Shown here piece after piece: positions 34,260-40,960 of a stretch of 64,000 nt of DNA. The first letter of the stretch is position 1. The number at the start of each line of letters is the position of its first letter. The stretch lies in contig JACRKC010000114.1 in NCBI GenBank assembly GCA_016235555.1, positions 186,001 to 250,000 of the forward strand. The letters run 5' to 3'. The notes beneath the pieces were generated by a model. It did not search any database. It was not told where the DNA came from and was given only the letters and a program-made list of their open reading frames with translations. The translations under genes were made by a program, and so were the position numbers. The stretch comes from Verrucomicrobiota bacterium. Its GTDB lineage: Bacteria; Verrucomicrobiota; Verrucomicrobiia; Opitutales; Opitutaceae.

Positions 34260-35261
34260 TCAGCCATTCAAAGCGACCGTCGCCGGTTCCGCGCCGGACT
34301 CGATGGCACCGCCGCAGCTCGAGCCGGCGCCCGCGGTGCAGCCGAAGCAGTGCGGCGCGGTGGCGATGGGTGCGCCGCTGAGCGCGGCGGGATCGAGGTC
34401 CCAGAGATGCCGGGTCGCGCGGCCAACCTCGCCGCCGAGCGGCAGCTTCATCATTTGGTTGAAATCGCAATCGAAGACCTCGCCCTCCCAGCTCACGTTG
34501 ATCGTGTCGCGACACATCAATCCGTCGACCGTCGCCGGATTGAACGACTCGATCAGCAGCGCGAGATACTCCTCATATTTTCCGTTGTGCCGCAGCCAGG
34601 ACGCAAAGCGCGACACGGGCAGGTTGGTGATGGTGTAGAGGCGGTTGAACTCGATGCCGAAGTGCGCGAGCAACTCGCGCTTGTAGTCGCCCTCGAGCTC
34701 GGCCTGCGGGCCGGGGAGCTTGGCGCCGACCGGATTGAAGACCAGGTGCAGCGGCAGCGCGGGATCGATACCGTAGCCGATGGCGTTGAGCCGCCGCAGT
34801 GCCTCGATGCTCGCCTCGAAAACGCCGTCGCCGCGCTGCGCGTTGACGTTCTCCGGCGAGTAGCACGGCATCGAGGCGACAATCTCGACGCGTTGCGCCG
34901 CCAGAAACTGTGCCATGTCCTCGTAGCCCGGCTGGAGGAGAATGGTTAGATTGCAGCGGTCGATGATCGACGCGGCGGGGTCCATCGCGCGCAGCGCGCT
35001 GACGAGATATTTGAAGGATGGGACCATCTCCGGAGCCCCGCCGGTCAGATCGATCACCGGCAGCCGAGCGCGCTGCTGCCAGACGAGGATGCGATCCACC
35101 GTCTCCAAGGCGATGACCTCTTTGCGGCCGGGGCCGGCGTTCACGTGGCAGTGCGAGCACGTGAGGTTGCAGAGCTTGCCCACATTGATCTGAAGCACAC
35201 GCGGTCGAGCCCGACGGAGCGGCAGGCCACGGGCATGAAGGACGGCGTCAAACGTTGTCAT
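34260..35261 (-). CDS. arsS: ArsS, arsenosugar biosynthesis radical SAM protein
   Basis: A 333-aa radical SAM enzyme with CNLTCSHC (Cys31, Cys35, Cys38), DLTGGAPEM, DRCNLTILLQPGYEDM and the C-terminal CFGCTAGAGSSCGG. These match ArsS, which transfers the 5'-deoxyadenosyl group to arsenic in oxo-arsenosugar synthesis. Some ArsS forms are selenoproteins; here the relevant position is Cys. The ECF-type promoter ends 10 bases before the ATG. It leads a leftward operon with the TIGR04282 transferase and two more glycosyltransferases. Confidence 0.92.
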   Translation of the reverse strand: MTTFDAVLHARGLPLRRARPRVLQINVGKLCNLTCSHCHVNAGPGRKEVIALETVDRILVWQQRARLPVIDLTGGAPEMVPSFKYLVSALRAMDPAASIIDRCNLTILLQPGYEDMAQFLAAQRVEIVASMPCYSPENVNAQRGDGVFEASIEALRRLNAIGYGIDPALPLHLVFNPVGAKLPGPQAELEGDYKRELLAHFGIEFNRLYTITNLPVSRFASWLRHNGKYEEYLALLIESFNPATVDGLMCRDTINVSWEGEVFDCDFNQMMKLPLGGEVGRATRHLWDLDPAALSGAPIATAPHCFGCTAGAGSSCGGAIESGAEPATVALNG

Positions 35262-35269
35262 TCCTCTCT

Positions 35270-35296
35270 CAGACGGGGAACAGCGTGGATTATTCC
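35270..35296 (-). promoter_or_regulatory. ECF-type promoter of arsS, GGAATAA-N14-CGTCTG
   Basis: Minus-strand GGAATAA (35296-35290), 14 bases, CGTC (35275-35272). The arsS ATG (35261) is 14 bases after the -10 start. Confidence 0.75.
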
Positions 35297-35342
35297 TGAA
35301 CCCCGGTCGATTCCTCTGAGCTTCGCGGCGCAGGAATCGAGT

Positions 35343-36473
35343 TTACCAACTCACGCGCAAACCCGTCGTCCACGCCCATCCGGCAAAGCTGCCGCCGTTT
35401 CTGGCGGCGTCGTCCATGTCGACGTGTTGCAGCCCGGACTGGAGCTTCAGTTTGTGCCCGTAAAAATAGTAATTCAGGCCGGCGTAATACTCGTTGTAGT
35501 TGTTGCCACGGCCGCCGACCGCGAGGCTCTCGTAACGGCCGAAAACGACGCCATCTTTCCCGGCGCTGTTGAGGTAGGTATAGCGCAGCACGAGCTGAAG
35601 CCGCTGGCTGAGGTTGTAGTAGGGCATGATCATGGCGCCCCAAAGATCGCTCTGACTGCCGGTGCCGGTGGCGCCGGAGAGGTCTGCCCTTACGCCGGCC
35701 CGGCCAGACTCAAAATCAAAGCTCAACGAGCCGATGTGGTGCAGCCTCCGCGTGAAGGTGTTCCTCGGGTTCGGATTTTGGAAGACGTAGTTGCCGGTCA
35801 GCGTGGCAGTTTTCACCCCAAGGCGGCCGGCAAAATCGTAGCCGAGGGTATAGAGCGCGAAGTAGCTTCCGTCGAAGCGGCCGAACTCCTTGGTGGTGCT
35901 GCCCGCGGAATACAGCCCTGCGTGGTAGCGCCAGTCGCCGGTCCTTCCGGCGGCGCTTACGCCGGGCATGTATTCCTGGGTAAACCAAAGGTTGTTGGTG
36001 AGATTGCTGCGGTCGATCGTGAGCAGCTCCTTGGACGAGGTCATGCCGTCCATCGTGAAGCCCGCGCTGTGCTTGCCCGCCGTGAGGGTGAGGGCCTTGC
36101 TCCTGCTCCAGGCGATATAGACATCTGTCAGCTTCTGATACAACGGCTCTCCCTCTGGATCGAAGTCCGCCTCGGCGTGCAAGGTGAAACTCCCGAACGC
36201 CCGGATTTTCGTGCCCATCCGCCAACGGCGGGTAGCCAGCTCCTCGAAATCGTTCCGCCGAACAAAGGCATAGTCGAGCTGGTAGCGACCAGTGAAGGCG
36301 ACGCTCTGGATCGCGGGATTGCCGGCATCTTTGTAGAGTTCGGCACGGCTCCACGTCCGCTCATACGCGGAGGGCTCGGCGGCGAAATTCGCCAACGGCG
36401 CAAGGGCCGCCGCAGCGAGCAGGGCGATGGGCCGGTGCAGGCCGCGCGCGGGAATCGGCGTTGGGACCCTCAC
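35343..36473 (-). CDS. Outer-membrane beta-barrel protein (porin-like)
   Basis: A 376-aa protein with a signal peptide (residues about 10-31, LHRPIALLAAAALAPLANFA), then short alternating-pattern strands ending in LRVSW, an aromatic-terminated barrel signature. YQLDYAFVRRNDFEEL, LRYTYLNSAGKDGVVFG and YAGLNYYFYGHKLKLQSGL are typical strand and turn segments of phosphate-selective (OprO/P) type porins. Placed after PiT and before arsS, it may admit arsenate or phosphate. A strong hairpin separates it from PiT. Confidence 0.82.
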   Translation of the reverse strand: MRVPTPIPARGLHRPIALLAAAALAPLANFAAEPSAYERTWSRAELYKDAGNPAIQSVAFTGRYQLDYAFVRRNDFEELATRRWRMGTKIRAFGSFTLHAEADFDPEGEPLYQKLTDVYIAWSRSKALTLTAGKHSAGFTMDGMTSSKELLTIDRSNLTNNLWFTQEYMPGVSAAGRTGDWRYHAGLYSAGSTTKEFGRFDGSYFALYTLGYDFAGRLGVKTATLTGNYVFQNPNPRNTFTRRLHHIGSLSFDFESGRAGVRADLSGATGTGSQSDLWGAMIMPYYNLSQRLQLVLRYTYLNSAGKDGVVFGRYESLAVGGRGNNYNEYYAGLNYYFYGHKLKLQSGLQHVDMDDAARNGGSFAGWAWTTGLRVSW

Positions 36474-36488
36474 GAGCGGCTCGCGCGG

Positions 36489-36517
36489 AGGGCTGGCGCA
36501 AATTTATCGCCAGCCCT
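36489..36517 (-). terminator. Strong hairpin between PiT and porin genes
   Basis: Perfect 10-bp stem AGGGCTGGCG / CGCCAGCCCT with a 9-base loop, located in the 79 bases between the PiT stop and the porin start. It lacks a U-run on either strand, so it may be a weak terminator, processing site or mRNA stabiliser. Confidence 0.45.
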
Positions 36518-36552
36518 GCAACTCTCGCTGGCAGTATGAAGCATGGTTTCCG

Positions 36553-37656
36553 TCATTGGAGGTTTCGGAGAGCGAGATATGAGACGGCGGCGATCGCCCC
36601 CGCGACCGGCAGCGTGACGATCCACGCGAGCGCCATGTCTCTCACCGTAGCCCAGCGAACCTGACGGGCATCACGGCGCAGGCCGAGGCCGACGATGGCG
36701 GCGCTGCTGACGTGAGTCGTGGAGACCGGCAGCGCCAGCCGGGACGCAAAGATGACGAGGACCGACGTGACGAGGTTGGCCGAGAGGCCCTCCAGCGGCT
36801 CCATCGGCGTCACTTTTTGGGCCAGCGTTTCTGTTACCTTGAATCCGCGGATGAGGCTCCCGGCGGTCATGGCCAGGGCAACGAGTAGGAATGCCGTGCC
36901 CGGCGACAGGTTGAGCGCCGCGCTGGAGATCACGCCGAGCGCGATTACTTTGGGGGCGTCGTTCAGTCCGCGGGCAAACGCAGTCGCACCGGAGCTGAGC
37001 CAGTGCAATCCATCGACCACGGTTACACCCGCGATGGTCACAGGCTGCCGGGCGCAACTCGCGGCGTCATCTATCACGATGTCGCGAGGAGCACTCAATG
37101 CAGCGAGTGTCCCACTGCCGGCCGCAGCCATAGCCGGTTGTTGCACGCAGACGCAGTAACCCTGCCAGCGCCGTAGCGCGGCGTTCACCAACGGGAAGAC
37201 CGCGAAGATCAGGGCAAGCGAAAGCAGCGGGCTTGCCGCGAGAGGAAGCGCAAACTTGGCGATCAGGAAGGACCATTGGATGCCACCCAGGCCCGACGCG
37301 ACCAAGCCGGCGCCGACGAGCCCTCCGGTGATCGCGTGCGTCGTCGAGACGGGCAGCCCGGTCGTTGTCGCGATGCCGATCCAAACCAGCGCCCCGATCG
37401 CCACACTCAGGATGAAGCCGGGTCCCTCGGGGGTCACGGCGAGCAATCCGCGTCCGCTGAACGCGGCGACCAGCCCTTGCGCCGCAAGCGCCGCGCACGA
37501 CGCCCCGGCAAACGTCCAAAGGCTTCCCCAAATGATCGCCGTGCGAAAGCGAGTCACGCCGCTGCCGACCAGGGTAGCGACGGCCTTCGACACGTCGTTG
37601 GCGCCGTTGAAAAAGCCCACCGCGAGCATCGCGGCGAAAAGGATTAAGAAGAGCAT
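36553..37656 (-). CDS. PiT-family inorganic phosphate (arsenate) transporter
   Basis: A 367-aa transporter of about ten spans. Both repeats of the PiT signature are present: GFFNGANDVSKAVATLVGSG near the N-terminus and ARGLNDAPKVIALGVI in the middle, with paired STTHAITGGLVG and STTHVSSAAIVGLG. PiT proteins take up phosphate and do not exclude arsenate. Its ATG overlaps the ArsM-like stop by one base (TGATG), tying it to the sigma 2 operon. Confidence 0.92.
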   Translation of the reverse strand: MLFLILFAAMLAVGFFNGANDVSKAVATLVGSGVTRFRTAIIWGSLWTFAGASCAALAAQGLVAAFSGRGLLAVTPEGPGFILSVAIGALVWIGIATTTGLPVSTTHAITGGLVGAGLVASGLGGIQWSFLIAKFALPLAASPLLSLALIFAVFPLVNAALRRWQGYCVCVQQPAMAAAGSGTLAALSAPRDIVIDDAASCARQPVTIAGVTVVDGLHWLSSGATAFARGLNDAPKVIALGVISSAALNLSPGTAFLLVALAMTAGSLIRGFKVTETLAQKVTPMEPLEGLSANLVTSVLVIFASRLALPVSTTHVSSAAIVGLGLRRDARQVRWATVRDMALAWIVTLPVAGAIAAVSYLALRNLQ

Positions 37657-38810
37657 CAGCAGCAATTCCCTCCGCTCCCACCGTCGCAGCAGACGGAGGC
37701 CTCGGTCGTGGCGTGGTATTCCTGGCCCTTGGTCTCGCGCGGGTCTCGCCGCGCCGTGCGGCGGCAGTCGAAAGGCTTCGCCGACTCCAGTGGAATCGGC
37801 GTAAGCGGCTCCACGAATTCGAAATGGTTCCGATAGGGCGCCTTCGCGTAGAGGCTGAAGGTCTTGTCGCACACGGCGTGGCGGACGCCGCGCTGCAGCC
37901 GGTGGCCATCGTCGTCGAGCACCTCCTTGAACGGCCCTTTGTAGATCACGGCTTGGTTGCGCTCCCGGCACTCGCCCTGCTTGCCCTTGAAGGCTTGGAT
38001 CGTGACGGAGCGAAACTCGATGCCGTTCACCGTGCGCCACGGCTGGGCGTCGCGCTTGACCAACTCGATGCCGTAAAATCCGGCCCTCTCGAACGCCGCG
38101 AGAAACTCGGTCTCCGTGAGGGCGCCGGAAATGCAGCCGCTCCACAACTCAGCGTCGCGCTGCATCGCCTCCGGCACCGCCTCGTCGCTGACAATGTCCG
38201 AGATCACCGCCCGCCCGCCGAGGCACAGCACGCGGAAGATTTCCTGGAAGAGTTTCCCTTTGCTCGCGGGATCGACCAGATTGAGGACGCAGTTCGAGAC
38301 GACGACATCGATCGCGTTGTCCGCGACCAGCGGTTGCTCACGGCGGAGCTGCTCGGCGATTTTTTCCGCTTCGAGCCAGGCGTTGGCGCCCGCGAGGGGC
38401 TGGGTTTTCAGCCGCGCATTAAGCAGGTCGAGATTGAGCGCGAGGTCTTGGATGCGGCCCTTGCGAAACTCGACGTTGTCGTGGCCGATGCGCTTGGCGA
38501 CCACGGGGGCATTGCGCCGCGCCACATCGAGCATCTCGTCCGTCATGTCGACGCCGATGACTTTTCCCCCGGCGCCGACCACCTGCGAGGCGATGAAGCA
38601 AATCTTCCCGGTGCCCGAGCCGAGATCGAGGACGGTCTCGCCGGCGCGCACCCAGCGTGAGGGGTCGCCGCAGCCGTAGTCGCGCTCGATGACTTCGGCG
38701 GGGATCACCTTGAGATACTTTGGATCGTAGTCGACGGGGCAGCAAAGCGCGGCCTCGGCGCGGTGAGCGGCGTTGGCGTAACGTTCGCGAACGGAGGTTT
38801 CTGTCGTCAT
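37656..38810 (-). CDS. ArsM-like arsenic methyltransferase
   Basis: A 384-aa SAM-dependent methyltransferase: SAM motif VLDLGSGTGK (residues 60-69), GVDMTDEML, SNCVLNL and RDAQPW. Conserved cysteines (Cys23/24 in ALCCPVDY, Cys46/47 region DYGCGDPS) and a Cys-rich C-terminus (CCDGGSGGNCC) fit arsenite binding, as in ArsM proteins that make the methylated arsenic used by ArsS. The C-terminal ~130 residues are an added domain. It is third in the operon, 23 bases after the anti-sigma stop. Confidence 0.78.
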   Translation of the reverse strand: MTTETSVRERYANAAHRAEAALCCPVDYDPKYLKVIPAEVIERDYGCGDPSRWVRAGETVLDLGSGTGKICFIASQVVGAGGKVIGVDMTDEMLDVARRNAPVVAKRIGHDNVEFRKGRIQDLALNLDLLNARLKTQPLAGANAWLEAEKIAEQLRREQPLVADNAIDVVVSNCVLNLVDPASKGKLFQEIFRVLCLGGRAVISDIVSDEAVPEAMQRDAELWSGCISGALTETEFLAAFERAGFYGIELVKRDAQPWRTVNGIEFRSVTIQAFKGKQGECRERNQAVIYKGPFKEVLDDDGHRLQRGVRHAVCDKTFSLYAKAPYRNHFEFVEPLTPIPLESAKPFDCRRTARRDPRETKGQEYHATTEASVCCDGGSGGNCC

Positions 38811-38833
38811 GGCGTTTTGTGAAGTGGGTTAGA

Positions 38834-39598
38834 CTAGGCGCGGAAAAACTTTTCGATATTGGGCGGCTGGCCCGGCTCCACCGGCATGCCAAGCACATAG
38901 GCGCGCCCCGCATCCTTCCAGACGGCGAGAGCCCAGTTGCCGGAGCGTTCGAATCGCGGCTGCGGCAACTCGGGAAGTTTCGCACCGTCGAGGGCTGCCG
39001 GCGTCTGGTCGAACACGTAGAGATGGACCATCTTCATGTCGTCGCCTACGAAGCACACCAGCGACACCTTGCCGCGTGACGTCTTCCAGGTTTCGCAGCC
39101 CAGCACGGCCATTTTTTCCAAGGCCGGAGGCAAATGCTCGGGAAGCGGTCCACCCTTCTCCGCGATCCAGGTCCGCAGTTTGGAATAGTCTTTGGACATC
39201 AGGCCGATGGAGGCATGGTGCTCCGAGAGGTTGGTCGCGAGTTCGGCGAGCGTGGCGTTCTCCGGCAGGGCGAGGCTGCCGCGGTTTTGCAGTCCGCTGC
39301 GAACGGCGAAAAAGATCGCCACGCTGGCGGCCAATGCGAGCGGCCACGCCCAAGCGAGCCGGCGACCGCGCGGCGCGACCCTCGTCGTCGCGATCATGGC
39401 CTTGCCCTCCGCCGGGCCGGAGATGCCGGCGAGCGCCGCCGCGATCTGCGCGTCGGTCGCGCGTTGATCCCCCAGCCAAGCCCGCAATTCGGGATCGGAC
39501 TCGGCCTGCTTCAGCGCTTCGCTGAACATGGGATCCTGGGCGTCGAGCCCGTTGGCGCGATAGACGCTCAGTATGAGTTTGGCTTTGCTGTTATCCAT
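38834..39598 (-). CDS. Anti-sigma factor (membrane-anchored), ECF pair 2
   Basis: A 254-aa protein with a cytoplasmic N-terminal part (MFSEALKQAESDPELRAW), one membrane helix (LAWAWPLALAASVAIFFAV, about residues 80-98) and an extracytoplasmic domain ending FFRA. It overlaps the sigma stop by 8 bases. The opening block SVYRANGLDAQDPMFSEALK is shared with the paralogue at 16901-17638, pointing to a duplicated regulatory pair. Confidence 0.75.
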   Translation of the reverse strand: MDNSKAKLILSVYRANGLDAQDPMFSEALKQAESDPELRAWLGDQRATDAQIAAALAGISGPAEGKAMIATTRVAPRGRRLAWAWPLALAASVAIFFAVRSGLQNRGSLALPENATLAELATNLSEHHASIGLMSKDYSKLRTWIAEKGGPLPEHLPPALEKMAVLGCETWKTSRGKVSLVCFVGDDMKMVHLYVFDQTPAALDGAKLPELPQPRFERSGNWALAVWKDAGRAYVLGMPVEPGQPPNIEKFFRA

Positions 39599-40136
39599 GA
39601 CTCTCTCCTTTCACCGGGCGCATCGGGATGACTTTCCCCGAATCTGCGGCGGCAAGCTGTAGTTTGGTTCGCAACTGTTCCTTCCCGCGGGCGATGCGCG
39701 ACATGACCGTTCCAATCGGGATGTCCAAAATCTCCGCGATTTCCTTGTAAGAATGGCTTTCGAGATAAAACAGGGTCACGGGCGCCCGAAATGTCTCGTC
39801 GAGCGAGCCCAGCGCAGAGACTACCGAGGCCACATCAATCCCGGAGCCGGCGGCGGGTTTCGCCGCCGCGTGTTTGTCGAGGGCGGCCTCGGCCTCGCCC
39901 AACACCTCGCGTTGCCGCAGCCGCCGCGAATCGAGGAATTCGCGGTAGAGCACCATGAAGAGCCAGGATTTGGCGCGGTCCTTGTCCCGGAGCGTGTGTC
40001 CCTTCTCCGCCCAGCGGGCAAATGTCTGCTGAGTGAGATCGAGCGCATCGTCCCCGTTGCGGGCGAGACTGAGCGCGAAACGGTAGAGGGGGTTATACCA
40101 CGTATCGATCAATTGTTGGAAGGTGGAGGGTTCCAT
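39591..40136 (-). CDS. ECF RNA polymerase sigma factor, pair 2
   Basis: A 181-aa ECF sigma with region 2 (YRFALSLARNGDDALDLTQQTF) and region 4 (VTLFYLESHSYKEIAEILDIPIGTVMSRIARGKEQL). The gene heads the leftward operon sigma, anti-sigma, ArsM-like, PiT. A perfect GGAATAA-N14-CGTCCC motif lies 15 bases before the ATG. Its DNA-recognition helix IPIGTVMSRIARG differs from VPLGTVSTRLFRG of pair 1, yet the promoters are the same type, so cross-talk is possible. Confidence 0.92.
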   Translation of the reverse strand: MEPSTFQQLIDTWYNPLYRFALSLARNGDDALDLTQQTFARWAEKGHTLRDKDRAKSWLFMVLYREFLDSRRLRQREVLGEAEAALDKHAAAKPAAGSGIDVASVVSALGSLDETFRAPVTLFYLESHSYKEIAEILDIPIGTVMSRIARGKEQLRTKLQLAAADSGKVIPMRPVKGESHG

Positions 40137-40145
40137 CTGGTGGTT

Positions 40146-40172
40146 GGGACGAGGAACGCGCCGGGTTATTCC
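40146..40172 (-). promoter_or_regulatory. ECF-type promoter of sigma gene 2, GGAATAA-N14-CGTCCC
   Basis: Minus-strand GGAATAA (40172-40166), 14 bases, CGTCCC (40151-40146). The ATG at 40136 is 15 bases past the -10 start. Confidence 0.78.
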
Positions 40173-40304
40173 GGCGAAAACGGACTTTTCTACGAACAAT
40201 CTTGTGCAGTGCGGACGTGTGGCTCCGTTTCGATCCACCACCCGTGTGTTTGGATTCTCTGCGCACTGTGGGCGGGGCGCTTGGCAGGAAATGCGCCGGC
40301 CTTG

Positions 40305-40331
40305 GGAATAGCCTGCGCTGCGGGCGGTCTC
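40305..40331 (+). promoter_or_regulatory. ECF-type promoter candidate, GGAATAG-N14-GGTCTC
   Basis: GGAATAG (40305-40311), 14 bases, GGTC (40326-40329). Each element has one change from the consensus, but the peroxiredoxin ATG is 15 bases past the -10 start, the common geometry. It is divergent from the sigma 2 promoter. Confidence 0.5.
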
Positions 40332-40340
40332 ACCCATCGC

Positions 40341-40901
40341 ATGACCAAATCCGTCTCCGCGCTCCTTGCATTTTTTCTCGCGGCCGCCGCATTCGCGGCC
40401 GACACGGCCAAGCCCGAAACGCTCCCCGGTCTCGCCGTCGGCGAGCGCGCGCCCGGATTTGCCCTCAAAAACTCCGCCGAAGCCGAGATTTCCCTCGCGT
40501 CACTGCTGGCGCGCGGGCCGGTGGCGCTGGTTTTCTACCGTTCCGCGGACTGGTGCCCCTTTTGCCGGAAGCAACTGCAGGACTTGCAAAAAAACCTCAC
40601 GGCGATTGAGGCCGCGGGCGTGCAGCTGGTTGGCGTGAGCTACGACTCTACAGTGACTCTCGCCGCCGCGGCCGCGAAACTCGGGCTCACGTTTCCGCTG
40701 CTCTCCGACGCCGGGAGCACGATCATCGACGCCTTCGGCGTGCGCAACGCCGACGCCAAGGGCCGCGCCGCCGGCATCCCTCACCCCGTGGTGTTTGTCA
40801 TCGATCGGCAGGGTGTCATCCGCGCCAAGCTCGGCCGCGAGGGCTATCGCGATCGCGCCGAGCCCGCCGAGATCATCGCGGCGGCGGCGAAGTTGAAGTG
40901 A
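40341..40901 (+). CDS. Exported peroxiredoxin (AhpC/TSA family)
   Basis: A 186-aa protein with a signal peptide (VSALLAFFLAAAAFA) and an AhpC/TSA fold: FYRSADWCPFCRKQLQ with Cys72/Cys75 as the redox pair, GVSYDSTVTLAAAAAKLGLT and VFVIDRQGVI. A CxxC in place of the usual single peroxidatic Cys suits a peroxiredoxin or thiol-disulfide role in the periplasm. The DUF255 gene follows after 35 bases. Confidence 0.87.
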   Translation: MTKSVSALLAFFLAAAAFAADTAKPETLPGLAVGERAPGFALKNSAEAEISLASLLARGPVALVFYRSADWCPFCRKQLQDLQKNLTAIEAAGVQLVGVSYDSTVTLAAAAAKLGLTFPLLSDAGSTIIDAFGVRNADAKGRAAGIPHPVVFVIDRQGVIRAKLGREGYRDRAEPAEIIAAAAKLK

Positions 40902-40960
40902 GCCGCCACCATCGTGAAAATCGGTGATGCGACCGCGTGGCACCCGGAGAACTTCCGACG

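Noticed and set aside
35637-35646. Minus-strand GGGGCGCCA as a second tRNA-Glu end
   Set aside because: It lies inside the porin gene and lacks the T-loop; chance match.
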